From Pseudomonas sp. ML2-2023-3 (lineage in GTDB: Bacteria; Pseudomonadota; Gammaproteobacteria; Pseudomonadales; Pseudomonadaceae): a stretch of DNA of 64,000 bases. The stretch lies in assembly GCF_037055275.1 (NCBI RefSeq), contig NZ_CP146343.1:4462001-4526000 (forward strand). Reading direction: 5' to 3'. Both the position numbers and the translations under genes were made by a program. Shown here one piece after another: positions 1 through 7,838 of the stretch; positions within the stretch are counted from its first letter, which is position 1; every line of letters begins with the position of its first letter. The notes beneath the pieces are model-generated. The model saw only the letters and a list, made by a program, of their open reading frames with translations, had not been told where the DNA came from and made no database searches.

Positions 1-419
1 TGGTGACGGCCGTGGCGTGCGCCAAAGTACCGAAGTTCACCGTCATCATCGGCGGCAGCTTTGGTGCCGGTAACTACGGGATGTGCGGCCGCGCCTACGA
101 TCCCCGCTTTCTGTGGATGTGGCCAAACGCCCGAATTGGCGTGATGGGTGCCGAACAGGCGGCCGGGGTGCTGGTGCAGGTCAAGCGTGAACAGGCTGAA
201 CGCAATGGCGTGGCGTTCTCGGCACGGGAAGAAACCGAGATCAAACAGCCGATCCTCGATCAGTACGAACACCAGGGCCACCCCTACTACTCCAGCGCGC
301 GCTTGTGGGATGACGGCGTGATCGACCCGGCGCAAACCCGCGACGTATTGGCCCTGGGCCTGTCGGCGGCACTCAATGCCCCGATCGACGCCACGCGCTT
401 TGGCGTGTTCCGGATGTAA
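1..419 (+). CDS. liuB: Methylcrotonyl-CoA carboxylase carboxyltransferase (beta) subunit, C-terminal part
   Basis: This is the last 138 or so residues of a gene that begins before the window, so no start codon is assigned. The fragment has the glycine-rich carboxyltransferase core ([22 protein letters not shown]) and the [10 protein letters not shown] stretch of acyl-CoA carboxylase beta subunits. In the family this subunit moves CO2 from biotin to 3-methylcrotonyl-CoA in cytosolic leucine breakdown. liuC starts 28 bases after its stop and liuD follows, so the three form one operon. The identity rests on both motif and context. A propionyl- or geranyl-CoA carboxylase beta chain is the alternative, made unlikely by the adjacent hydratase and alpha subunit. 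Confidence 0.93.
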   Translation, partial: VTAVACAKVPKFTVIIGGSFGAGNYGMCGRAYDPRFLWMWPNARIGVMGAEQAAGVLVQVKREQAERNGVAFSAREETEIKQPILDQYEHQGHPYYSSARLWDDGVIDPAQTRDVLALGLSAALNAPIDATRFGVFRM

Positions 420-447
420 CTCCCACAGCCATTAAGGACTGACGGAC

Positions 448-1266
448 ATGATTGATTTCAACACCCTCGAACTGCACACCGATCCCCGGGGTTTCGCCAC
501 CCTGTGGTTGAGCCGCGAGCAGAAGAACAACGCTTTCAACGCCGAGATGATCCGCGAGCTGATTCTTGCTCTGGACGCTGTGCAGTCTGATCCTGCCCTG
601 CGCTTTTTGGTGCTGCGCGGGCGCGGGAAACATTTCAGCGCCGGTGCCGATCTGGCCTGGATGCAGCAATCGGCCGAACTCGACTACCACACCAATCTCG
701 ACGACGCCCGCCATCTGGCTGAATTGATGTACAACCTGGCCAAGCTGAAAATGCCAACCCTGGCCGTTGTGCAAGGTGCAGCCTACGGCGGTGCGCTGGG
801 CCTGATCAGTGCCTGCGACATGGCCATCGGCGCGGATGACGCGCAGTTCTGCCTGTCTGAAGTGCGCATCGGCCTGGCACCTGCCGTGATCAGTCCCTTC
901 GTGGTGCAAGCCATCGGTGAGCGTGCGGCGCGGCGCTACGCCCTGACCGCTGAGCGCTTCAGCGGCCAACGTGCCCGCGAGCTGGGCTTGCTGTCAGAAT
1001 GCTACCCCATCGCCGAGCTTGAGCAGCAAATCGACCACTGGACCGAAAACCTGCTGCTCAACAGTCCGCACGCGATGCGTTCGTGCAAAGACCTGCTGCG
1101 GGAAGTCAGTCATGGTGCACCGACTCTGGCCATTCGCCGCTATTGCGAAAACGCCATTGCAAGGATTCGTGTCAGCCCTGAAGGTCAGGAAGGCTTGCGT
1201 GCCTTTCTGCAAAAACGCGCTCCCAGCTGGCAAGCCGATCCATCGACCCAGGAGTCGCGCCCATGA
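448..1266 (+). CDS. liuC: Methylglutaconyl-CoA hydratase (enoyl-CoA hydratase family)
   Basis: A 272-residue crotonase-fold protein. It shows the oxyanion-hole segment with HFSAGADLAWM near residues 63-73 and the second conserved segment AYGGALGLISACDMAIG near 112-128. In the leucine pathway it hydrates 3-methylglutaconyl-CoA, the product of the carboxylase, to HMG-CoA. The start follows an AAGGA ribosome site about eight bases upstream. Its stop overlaps the liuD start (ATGA at 1263-1266), which indicates translational coupling. The order liuB-liuC-liuD matches the P. aeruginosa liu operon. The assignment is strong from context, although the fold alone would only say enoyl-CoA hydratase/isomerase. 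Confidence 0.93.
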   Translation: MIDFNTLELHTDPRGFATLWLSREQKNNAFNAEMIRELILALDAVQSDPALRFLVLRGRGKHFSAGADLAWMQQSAELDYHTNLDDARHLAELMYNLAKLKMPTLAVVQGAAYGGALGLISACDMAIGADDAQFCLSEVRIGLAPAVISPFVVQAIGERAARRYALTAERFSGQRARELGLLSECYPIAELEQQIDHWTENLLLNSPHAMRSCKDLLREVSHGAPTLAIRRYCENAIARIRVSPEGQEGLRAFLQKRAPSWQADPSTQESRP

Positions 1267-3200
1267 CTGCCGGTCTAACCTCTGTGCTGGTCGCCAACCG
1301 TGGCGAAATTGCCTGTCGGGTCATGCGTACCGCCAAAGCCCTGGGTCTCACAACCGTCGCCGTTCACAGCTCGACCGACCGCGATGCACGGCATTGCCGT
1401 GAAGCTGATATCTGTGTGGACCTGGGAGGCAGCAAGGCCGCCGACAGCTACCTGAAAATCGATAAGATCATCGCAGCAGCGAAGGCCAGCGGTGCTCAGG
1501 CCATTCATCCCGGCTACGGTTTTCTGTCGGAGAACGCAGGCTTTGCCCGCGCCATCGAAGCCGCAGGGCTGATTTTTCTCGGACCGCCCGCCAGCGCCAT
1601 TGATGCAATGGGCAGCAAGTCCGCGGCCAAGGCCTTGATGGAAGTGGCGGGTGTACCTTTGGTGCCGGGCTATCACGGCGAAGACCAGGACCTGGAGACC
1701 TTTCGCCTGGCCGCCGAGCGCATCGGTTATCCGGTGCTGCTCAAAGCCACGGCGGGCGGTGGTGGCAAAGGCATGAAAGTCGTCGAAGAGGTCAGTCAGC
1801 TGGCTGAGGCACTGGCTTCGGCCCAGCGTGAAGCCCTGTCATCGTTTGGCGATGGGCGGATGCTGGTTGAAAAGTACGTGCTCAAACCACGTCATGTGGA
1901 AATCCAGATTTTTGCCGACCAACACGGTAACTGCCTGTACCTCAATGAACGTGACTGCTCGATCCAGCGTCGCCACCAGAAGGTCGTGGAGGAAGCGCCA
2001 GCACCCGGCCTGAGCGTTGAACAACGTCAGGCCATGGGCGAGTCTGCCGTGCGGGCGGCTCAGGTCATCGGTTATGTAGGTGCAGGGACCGTAGAGTTTT
2101 TACTGGATGCGCGAGGCGAGTTCTTCTTTATGGAGATGAACACGCGCTTGCAGGTTGAGCACCCGGTCACAGAAGCCATCACCGGGCTGGATCTTGTCGC
2201 CTGGCAAATCCGCGTGGCACGGGGTGAAGCCTTGCCCATGACCCAGGCACAAGTGCCATTACACGGCCACGCCATCGAAGTGCGCCTGTACGCTGAAGAC
2301 CCGGGCAATGATTTTCTCCCGCAAACCGGACGCCTTGAGGTGTATCGCGAGTCCGCTGCAGGTCCGGGCAGGCGCGTGGACAGTGGCGTCAGTGAGGGTG
2401 ACGAGATCTCACCGTTTTACGATCCGATGCTGGGCAAGCTGATTGCCTGGGGAGAAGACCGGGAGCAGGCTCGCTTGCGTTTGCTGGCGATGCTCGATGA
2501 ATTTGCCATCGGCGGCCTGAAAACCAACCTGAGCTTTTTGCGCCGTATCATTGGTCATCCCGCCTTCGCAGCAGCCGAACTCGATACCGGGTTTATCCCG
2601 CGCTACGAGGCACAATTGCTGCCTGCCGTGGAGCCCCTGCCTGCAACATTCTGGTCTGCGGCCGCCGAAGCATTCGATCAAAGTCAGGCCCCACGCGTGC
2701 GCGACGACGATCCGGCGTCACCCTGGTCGGCAAACAACGGTTTTCGTAGCGGTCTGCCTACCCGAACCTTGCTGGCATTGGCCTGCAATGGCGAGCAACA
2801 GGTCATCCACCTGAGTGGCAGTTCAGCCATTTGGCGCAATGAACAGCTCGTCATCGAACAGGACGGGGTACGGCGCCAGCACTTGGCCATTCGCCGGGCG
2901 GATGCGCTGTACTTGCGCTGGGACGGTGAGCTGCACTGCGTGCGCCTGCACGATCCGATCAGTGCCGTGGACGCCAGTCATACCGCCCAGGGCGGCCTGA
3001 CAGCGCCCATGAATGGCAGCGTTGTGCGGGTGCTGGTTGAAGTCGGACAAACTGTTGAAGAAGGCGCTCAATTGGTGGTTCTTGAAGCCATGAAGATGGA
3101 ACACAGCCTGCGGGCGCCCCATGGGGGCGTAGTGAAAGCCTTGTTCTTCCAGGAAGGCGAGATGGTCAGTGAAGGCTCTGCACTGGTCGAACTGGAATGA
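1263..3200 (+). CDS. liuD: Methylcrotonyl-CoA carboxylase biotin-containing (alpha) subunit
   Basis: A 645-residue biotin carboxylase plus carrier protein. The N-terminus carries the biotin-carboxylase domain (VLVANRGEIACRVMRTAK), an ATP-grasp glycine loop (KATAGGGGKGMKVV) and the EMNTRLQVEHPVTE active-site segment. The C-terminal biotinyl domain holds the biotin lysine in EAMKMEH at about residue 611. It carboxylates biotin for transfer to methylcrotonyl-CoA together with LiuB. It is the last gene of the operon here, because a strong terminator follows within 15 bases. In P. aeruginosa the HMG-CoA lyase gene liuE lies next, and it is not present in this position. Confidence 0.95.
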   Translation: MTAGLTSVLVANRGEIACRVMRTAKALGLTTVAVHSSTDRDARHCREADICVDLGGSKAADSYLKIDKIIAAAKASGAQAIHPGYGFLSENAGFARAIEAAGLIFLGPPASAIDAMGSKSAAKALMEVAGVPLVPGYHGEDQDLETFRLAAERIGYPVLLKATAGGGGKGMKVVEEVSQLAEALASAQREALSSFGDGRMLVEKYVLKPRHVEIQIFADQHGNCLYLNERDCSIQRRHQKVVEEAPAPGLSVEQRQAMGESAVRAAQVIGYVGAGTVEFLLDARGEFFFMEMNTRLQVEHPVTEAITGLDLVAWQIRVARGEALPMTQAQVPLHGHAIEVRLYAEDPGNDFLPQTGRLEVYRESAAGPGRRVDSGVSEGDEISPFYDPMLGKLIAWGEDREQARLRLLAMLDEFAIGGLKTNLSFLRRIIGHPAFAAAELDTGFIPRYEAQLLPAVEPLPATFWSAAAEAFDQSQAPRVRDDDPASPWSANNGFRSGLPTRTLLALACNGEQQVIHLSGSSAIWRNEQLVIEQDGVRRQHLAIRRADALYLRWDGELHCVRLHDPISAVDASHTAQGGLTAPMNGSVVRVLVEVGQTVEEGAQLVVLEAMKMEHSLRAPHGGVVKALFFQEGEMVSEGSALVELE

Positions 3201-3235
3201 AAAAAGGCGGATACCGCAATCGGTATCCGCCTTTG
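3200..3235 (+). terminator. Rho-independent terminator of the liu operon
   Basis: A perfect GGCGGATACC/GGTATCCGCC hairpin with a five-base loop, flanked by an A run before and a short T run after. It sits directly behind the liuD stop and before the convergent repressor gene, so it may serve both strands. Confidence 0.85.
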
Positions 3236-3257
3236 CCGGGGCATTTGAAATGCGCCT

Positions 3258-3920
3258 CTAGAACTTGACTGTCGCCTGAACCACTACCCCGATAATCCGG
3301 CAGTTTTGATCAAACAGGGTTTTAGGATAAGTCGGGTTAAGTGGCTTCAGGTAACGTTGACCGCTCTCTTCGATCAACTGCCGAAATGTCGTCGCCTCTG
3401 ACTCAGGGGTAAGGGCAATCACCATTTTGCCTGGCGTGGCCTCAATATCCGGATCGACCAGAATCATCATCCCTTGCGCGATGCTGACCCCCACCGGTGC
3501 GGTCATGGCATCCCCCGTCACCTGTAACCAAAACGCAGCCCCTTTGGCGTAATGATCACTGACCTCGAATATCGTACCGGGCGGGACAGGATAGCCCGGC
3601 AGCACCTTTTCGCTAACCTGACCTGCCGTAATCCAGTCTCTCACCGGATAACGGAATGCCGAGGTGATCTCATAGGTGTATTCGTCAGCGCCAGGCGTGT
3701 CGCCTGCGTGGCTACGCTCGCGAATCACCAGAGCGACTTCAAGGTGCTCAAGCCCGAGGGCATGCAGCACGTTGTTCATCGTCGGCAAGTCGGGTTGACG
3801 GCGTTTATTGAGCCAATGGCCGACTCCGCCCTGGGAAGCCCCGACGCGTTCGGCTAGTTTCTCTTGCGTGAGTTTGAGCTCGCGCAATTTGGTTCTGACT
3901 AAAGCGATCCATTTATCCAT
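3258..3920 (-). CDS. XRE-family LexA/CI-like repressor with inactive S24 peptidase domain
   Basis: A 220-residue protein. An N-terminal Cro/CI-type helix-turn-helix (LTQEKLAERVGASQGGVGHW, about residues 15-35) is followed by an S24-like dimerisation and autocleavage domain (residues 95-220). In active relatives the nucleophile lies in a GDSM motif and the general base is a lysine in an ATFKKL-type motif. Here the first reads GDAM, with codon GCC for alanine, and the second reads TTFRQL, so serine and lysine are both lost. I infer a repressor that cannot self-cleave in response to RecA. The start at MDKW is chosen because family members begin there; the open frame extends 14 codons further upstream. 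It is divergent from a DUF6124 gene across an operator-like palindrome. Confidence 0.85.
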   Translation of the reverse strand: MDKWIALVRTKLRELKLTQEKLAERVGASQGGVGHWLNKRRQPDLPTMNNVLHALGLEHLEVALVIRERSHAGDTPGADEYTYEITSAFRYPVRDWITAGQVSEKVLPGYPVPPGTIFEVSDHYAKGAAFWLQVTGDAMTAPVGVSIAQGMMILVDPDIEATPGKMVIALTPESEATTFRQLIEESGQRYLKPLNPTYPKTLFDQNCRIIGVVVQATVKF

Positions 3921-3926
3921 CTGCCG

Positions 3927-3970
3927 AACAATACGGATTGATTTCGACGCAACAATACACACATTGTATT
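3927..3970. promoter_or_regulatory. Candidate operator of the CI-like repressor
   Basis: A 17-base imperfect palindrome, AATACA-N5-TGTATT, lies at 3954-3970. A second copy of its half-site context (AACAATAC) lies at 3927-3934, 24 bases away, just outside the repressor start. The surrounding stretch to 4000 is very AT-rich. Placement between two divergent genes suggests autoregulation. Binding is inferred, not shown. Confidence 0.5.
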
Positions 3971-4049
3971 ATTTATTTTTAATCAATTAATACTCACTGT
4001 ACTAATCTTGCCTGGCTGATTCGATTAACTCCTGAAACGCAGGTAAATC

Positions 4050-4397
4050 ATGACTTCACTTACAAAAAGCCCGCAGAAAAACGAGTCCGATTCTGAGCTT
4101 GATTCCCTTAAGGACACCGTCGCGACACAACGTGCGCTCGACTATTATTTGAAACCATCTGTTTCCCAGCACACGATGGAAAAAAAAGTGTTCCAGGTGA
4201 GCAGTGACGTCAGTCAGGAAGAAGCCTTGCTCCATGCATCAGATTATCTGCGATGTGGAATTGCCAGCGCTCATGGTGCGGCCGAGCATCTGCATGGCCC
4301 TCAACGGGACTTGCTGCTGAGCCTCGCGTTCTTCATGGAGTCATCCAAGCAACTGGTGGACAGAGCCATTGATGTACAGCCGCTGTCTGCCCATTGA
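4050..4397 (+). CDS. DUF6124 family protein (Pseudomonas-specific, unknown function)
   Basis: A small acidic protein of 115 residues without signal peptide or membrane segment. An N-terminal polar stretch leads into the ALDYYLKPS motif near residues 29-37. A helical C-terminal half follows, with repeated short hydrophobic helices (EALLHASDYLRCGIASA, PQRDLLLSLAFFMES). The pattern of an RALDYYL motif followed by a four-helix tail is that of the DUF6124 proteins found almost only in Pseudomonas, whose function I do not know. It faces the CI-like repressor across a shared AT-rich promoter region, so repression by that protein is plausible. The start ATG is preceded by a weak ribosome site (CAGGTAA). 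Confidence 0.7.
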   Translation: MTSLTKSPQKNESDSELDSLKDTVATQRALDYYLKPSVSQHTMEKKVFQVSSDVSQEEALLHASDYLRCGIASAHGAAEHLHGPQRDLLLSLAFFMESSKQLVDRAIDVQPLSAH

Positions 4398-4445
4398 TGC
4401 CAGAAAAGGCGCCGGTGGCCGATCAGGACACCCGCGCCCCTCTCA

Positions 4446-5498
4446 TCAAGCGTTAAGACGTTCTTGAGCAAGGCTATCGGCGATGCGCGTGGTGTTTTTA
4501 TCCTGAGCTTTGGCCCTTAGAAAGATCTGACGCAAAGTCTCTCCAATACCTTCAACGTGCTGACGAACTTGTTCGGGCGTGCCACCGTTGTACTCGTAGG
4601 ACACGTCAATAATGCCGCCCGCGTTGATCGCGTAATCCGGTGCATGCAGGCAACCCCGTCGCCACAGTTCATCAGCATGGGAGGTTTTGGCCAACTGATT
4701 ATTGGCAGCACCTGCAATCACTGGCGCACGCAGTAACTGCAAGGTGTCATCGTTGATGATTGCCCCCATCGCGCAAGGCGAAAATACATCGACGTCAAGC
4801 CCGTAGATGTCTTGGGCACTCACTGGATGAGCCCCCAGTTCGTCGATTGCGCGACGCACGTTGGCCTCCTGGATATCGTGGACCCACAGCTCAGCGCCCG
4901 CCTCTTTCAATTGTCTGGCGAGGTTGAAACCCACCTGACCAAGGCCCTGAATGGCCACCCGCAGCCCCGCCAGGTCACTACGACCCAGGCGCTGCAAGAC
5001 CGCTTCGCGCAGACCGATAAACACCCCAAGCGCCGTTGCCGGAGACGGATCACCACTGCGGGTGCCGCCGCCCAGTTGCTCACGCGTACCAGCCCCCACC
5101 ACATGACGGGTGCGCTGGCCCATGAGAGCCATTTCAGTGACGCCGGTGCCGGAATCCGCAGCCGTGATGTAACGCCCACCCAGGCTCTCGACAAAGCCAC
5201 CCATCGCCTGGAACAGCGCTTCGCTCTTGTCCTTGCGCGGATCGCCAATAATCACCGCCTTGCCACCGCCCAACGGCAAACCGGCCAGCGCCGACTTGTA
5301 AGTCATGCCACGGGACAGGCGCAGCACATCGTTCAAGGCTTGCTCTTCATCGGCATAGGGCCACATGCGGCAGCCCCCGAGAGCCGGGCCAAGACGCGTG
5401 TTGTGCACCGCAATAATGGCTTTGAGACCCGTGGCTTTGTCATGGCAAAACTGGACGTGTTCGTGGTGATCGAATTCGGGATGAGTAAAAATCGGCAT
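4446..5498 (-). CDS. Leucine dehydrogenase-type (Glu/Leu/Phe/Val) amino-acid dehydrogenase
   Basis: A 350-residue enzyme. It shows the substrate-side [18 protein letters not shown] segment containing the catalytic lysine, a GTGVTEM region, a Rossmann glycine motif ([15 protein letters not shown]) and the closing [18 protein letters not shown] segment. These are typical of short-form leucine dehydrogenases that deaminate branched-chain amino acids with NAD+. With the liu genes next door it would supply 2-oxoisocaproate for leucine catabolism. It is divergently transcribed from an Lrp/AsnC regulator, a usual arrangement for substrate-inducible control. Phenylalanine or valine preference cannot be excluded from the sequence. 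Confidence 0.88.
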   Translation of the reverse strand: MPIFTHPEFDHHEHVQFCHDKATGLKAIIAVHNTRLGPALGGCRMWPYADEEQALNDVLRLSRGMTYKSALAGLPLGGGKAVIIGDPRKDKSEALFQAMGGFVESLGGRYITAADSGTGVTEMALMGQRTRHVVGAGTREQLGGGTRSGDPSPATALGVFIGLREAVLQRLGRSDLAGLRVAIQGLGQVGFNLARQLKEAGAELWVHDIQEANVRRAIDELGAHPVSAQDIYGLDVDVFSPCAMGAIINDDTLQLLRAPVIAGAANNQLAKTSHADELWRRGCLHAPDYAINAGGIIDVSYEYNGGTPEQVRQHVEGIGETLRQIFLRAKAQDKNTTRIADSLAQERLNA

Positions 5499-5598
5499 TG
5501 CGTTCTCTCTCTTGTTTTTAGCCCGGGAAGCGAGTCAGACCGATAAGTCAGTATCTGACCCGAAGCAGGGTGCGAAGCAAAAGAGTGAAGGTTTTACC

Positions 5599-5628
5599 TA
5601 GGAATTTTCTTTCTATTTTGTAGGAATT
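5599..5628. promoter_or_regulatory. Direct repeats in the dehydrogenase/Lrp intergenic region
   Basis: TAGGAATT occurs at 5599-5606 and again at 5621-5628, so the starts are 22 bases apart, about two helical turns. The whole 5499-5681 gap is AT-rich and lies between the divergent dehydrogenase and Lrp/AsnC genes. Such phased repeats would suit binding by an Lrp-type octamer. This is an inference from spacing only. Confidence 0.35.
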
Positions 5629-5681
5629 GTTCTGCTAATCTGCATGCATCATTCAAAAAAAATAAGAAAACAGATCAGTTC

Positions 5682-6155
5682 ATGCAGATTAAATTAAGCG
5701 CTATTGACCGCAAGATTCTTCGCCTGCTGCAACACAATGCCGACCTGTCTGCCGCCGAAGTGGCAGAGCACGTGGAGTTGTCGCAATCGCCCTGTTGGCG
5801 CCGCATCCATCGATTGCAAGAAGAAGGCGTCATCGAGCGCAAGGTCGCCCTGCTCAATCCGAAAAAGCTCGGGCTCAATGTGGTGGTGTTCGTCAATGTG
5901 CGGTTATCAGGCCACGGGCGGCGCCATCTGACCGAGTTTGAAGAAGCGATCACCGATTACCCCGAAGTGATCGAGTGCTACACGATGGCGGGCGATATGG
6001 ACTACCTGCTGAAGGTGGTGACCCATGACATCGACAGTTATGAACGCTTTCTACGCGATCACTTGTTGCAGAAGCCGCACGTTCAGGAAGCCCACTCGAA
6101 TATCGCCATGAGCGAAGTCAAACGCACCACGGAGTTGCTGCTGGCATCGGGATAA
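5682..6155 (+). CDS. Lrp/AsnC family transcriptional regulator
   Basis: A 157-residue regulator of standard family length. An N-terminal winged helix-turn-helix (ILRLLQHNADLSAAEVAEHVELSQSPCWRRIHRLQEEGVI, about residues 12-51) precedes a C-terminal RAM ligand-binding domain with the signature VIECYTMAGDMDYLLKVV near 107-124. Members sense amino acids and form octamers that wrap DNA. The divergent partner is a branched-chain amino-acid dehydrogenase, so this is probably its local activator, comparable in logic to BkdR. The ATG start lies beside an AT-rich leader with a weak ribosome site. Confidence 0.9.
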   Translation: MQIKLSAIDRKILRLLQHNADLSAAEVAEHVELSQSPCWRRIHRLQEEGVIERKVALLNPKKLGLNVVVFVNVRLSGHGRRHLTEFEEAITDYPEVIECYTMAGDMDYLLKVVTHDIDSYERFLRDHLLQKPHVQEAHSNIAMSEVKRTTELLLASG

Positions 6156-6228
6156 AGGCCGCGTAATAGAGCCTTGGGGTGAGGAGTGGAAATTTAATTT
6201 CCAAAAAGCGTGGGAAAAAACTTGCTTT

Positions 6229-6253
6229 GCAAATGATAATGATTACTATTGCA
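6229..6253 (+). promoter_or_regulatory. Fur box and promoter of the PrrF small RNA
   Basis: The stretch GCAAATGATAATGATTACT (6229-6247) matches the 19-base Fur consensus at 14 positions, and an overlapping frame (6235-6253) matches at 13. A TTGCTT -35 (6222-6227) and TACTAT -10 (6244-6249) with a 16-base spacer overlap the box, so Fur with iron would block RNA polymerase. The expected start is at about 6257. Confidence 0.85.
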
Positions 6254-6256
6254 TGC

Positions 6257-6372
6257 AGCTGGTCGCGAGATCAGTCGATAATTCAAGGGACCTTAGGTCG
6301 GTCTTTTGAATTACCTCCTCATCAGGCTAATCACGGTTATTTGACCCGGCTTCTAGCCGGGTCTTTTTTTTT
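6257..6372 (+). ncRNA. prrF: PrrF iron-responsive small RNA
   Basis: A 116-base transcript is predicted, the usual PrrF length. It begins with a GCTGGTCGCGAGATCAG stem, carries the strongly conserved targeting core CTCCTCATCAGGCTAATCAC around 6316-6335, and ends in a GACCCGGCTTCTAGCCGGGTC hairpin with nine T residues (6364-6372). PrrF RNAs are made under iron limitation and, with Hfq, lower expression of iron-containing enzymes such as aconitase, succinate dehydrogenase and SodB. One target class, acnB, also lies in this window. Recognition is by direct sequence similarity to the known RNA family. P. aeruginosa has two tandem copies; only one intact copy is seen here. Confidence 0.93.
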
Positions 6373-6686
6373 GCGGCCAGTTATCTGGCTCTGCGTGCTT
6401 CAGGCTAATGAAGTCTTGTGTGCGGCCGGTTTTTTTCGGTGACCGCTACGATGCCGACGATGATAGCAAAAGAACATCGGGAAACGGAAGCCTGAAGTCC
6501 TGGACTATGGCCGTAATGGCAATCTAGCACTTGAGAATCACTCGCAAAAACCCTACACTTGCGCAGCGTCAAGGACGACGCCCCCTTCGTTTTTCCCTCC
6601 ATCTTATTGTCCAAAATTCCGTATTGGCCTAATGCCATTGCACTGTACAGTAACGCCCACAACTATCAGATTTCGGGATTTTGACG
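6373..6686. other. Gap between PrrF and the M14 peptidase gene
   Basis: No credible gene is seen. The stretch repeats the PrrF core ten-mer TCAGGCTAAT at 6400-6409, inside a small CTTCA/TGAAG hairpin, followed by a seven-T run at 6431-6437. This could be a decayed second PrrF copy or chance. The right part is the presumed promoter region of the peptidase gene. Confidence 0.4.
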
Positions 6687-7838
6687 ATGACTGTGGCGCC
6701 CTCTTCACTTCATATCAGCAGTGACTTCGACAGCGGCAATGTCCAGGTGCTGGATGCCAGTAATCCGCTGCAGGTAAAACTGGCCATCAAACCAGATACC
6801 AAAAGCCCGCATTTTCAGTGGTTCCACTTCAAGGCCGATGGCCTGACACCGGGACACACGCACCATTTCCAATTAAGCAACGCCGGCCAGTCTTCCTATA
6901 ACAAAGCGTGGGATGGTTATCAGGCGGTGGCTTCGTACGACCATGAAAACTGGTTCCGCGTACCGAGCGATTTCGACGGTACCTCGTTGAACGTTCGCCT
7001 TGCCGCCGAGCAGCCTCAGGCCTGGTTCGCCTACTTCGAACCTTACAGCCGCGAACGCCACGATCAGTTGATCAAGAACGCCCTGCAGTGGTCAGGCTGC
7101 CAGTTGCTGGCCACCGGTAAAAGTGCCGAGGGGCGGGATATCCAGTTGTTGCGCAAAGGCAACGGCGCCAGCCACAAACGCAAGATCTGGATCATCGCCC
7201 AGCAGCACCCGGGCGAACACATGGCCGAATGGTTTATGGAAGGCATTTTCGAACGCCTGGAACAGGGCAGCGATCCCCAAATGCGCAAGCTGCTGGACTT
7301 TGCCGACCTGTACCTGATCCCGAACATGAACCCGGACGGCGCGTTTCACGGGCACTTGCGCACCAATGCCAATGGCCAGGACTTGAACCGCGCCTGGCAA
7401 AACACCAGCCCCCAGGTCAGCCCTGAAGTGTTCTTCGCCCTGGAGCAAATGACCCACTACGGTGTCGATCTGTTCCTGGATATCCACGGCGACGAAGAAA
7501 TCCCCTATGTGTTCACGGCGGGCTGTGAAGGCAATCCTGGCTACACCCCTCGCCTGGCGACCCTGGAGGAACGTTTTCGCAGCCACCTCAGCGGCCTGAC
7601 CAAAGACTTTCAGACTGCCCATGGCTACACCCGCGACGAGCCGGGCCAAGCCAACATGACCCTGGCCTGCAACAGCGTCGGCCAGCGCTTCGACTGCCTG
7701 TCGCTGACGCTGGAAATGCCGTTCAAGGACAACAACGATGCGCCGAACCCGCAAACCGGCTGGGATGGAAAACGCTCGAAGCAGTTGGCCAAGGACGTGC
7801 TGACCACCCTGTCGGCCATGGTCAGGGAACTGCGTTAA
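6687..7838 (+). CDS. M14-type cytosolic carboxypeptidase
   Basis: A 383-residue protein with no signal peptide. An N-terminal beta-rich domain typical of the cytosolic carboxypeptidase branch (about residues 1-120) precedes the zinc-peptidase domain. Zinc ligands are seen in QQHPGEHMAEWF (His and Glu, near residues 172-176) and DIHGDEE (His, near 267). A NMNPDGAFHGHLR substrate-site segment and a LTLEMPFKD stretch with the probable catalytic glutamate near 345 follow. Relatives trim C-terminal residues, for instance glutamates, from proteins; the bacterial substrate is unknown to me. ATG at 6687 is preferred to the in-frame TTG two codons earlier. The gene stands alone, and its downstream neighbour is a pseudogene on the other strand. 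Confidence 0.88.
   Translation: MTVAPSSLHISSDFDSGNVQVLDASNPLQVKLAIKPDTKSPHFQWFHFKADGLTPGHTHHFQLSNAGQSSYNKAWDGYQAVASYDHENWFRVPSDFDGTSLNVRLAAEQPQAWFAYFEPYSRERHDQLIKNALQWSGCQLLATGKSAEGRDIQLLRKGNGASHKRKIWIIAQQHPGEHMAEWFMEGIFERLEQGSDPQMRKLLDFADLYLIPNMNPDGAFHGHLRTNANGQDLNRAWQNTSPQVSPEVFFALEQMTHYGVDLFLDIHGDEEIPYVFTAGCEGNPGYTPRLATLEERFRSHLSGLTKDFQTAHGYTRDEPGQANMTLACNSVGQRFDCLSLTLEMPFKDNNDAPNPQTGWDGKRSKQLAKDVLTTLSAMVRELR

Noticed and set aside
3258..4397. A prophage or its remnant around the CI-like repressor
   Set aside because: No phage structural, integrase or lysis genes and no attachment repeats are near; the pair looks chromosomal.
6179..6442. An 87-codon frame over the PrrF gene
   Set aside because: It covers the Fur box, sRNA and terminator and has no ribosome site.
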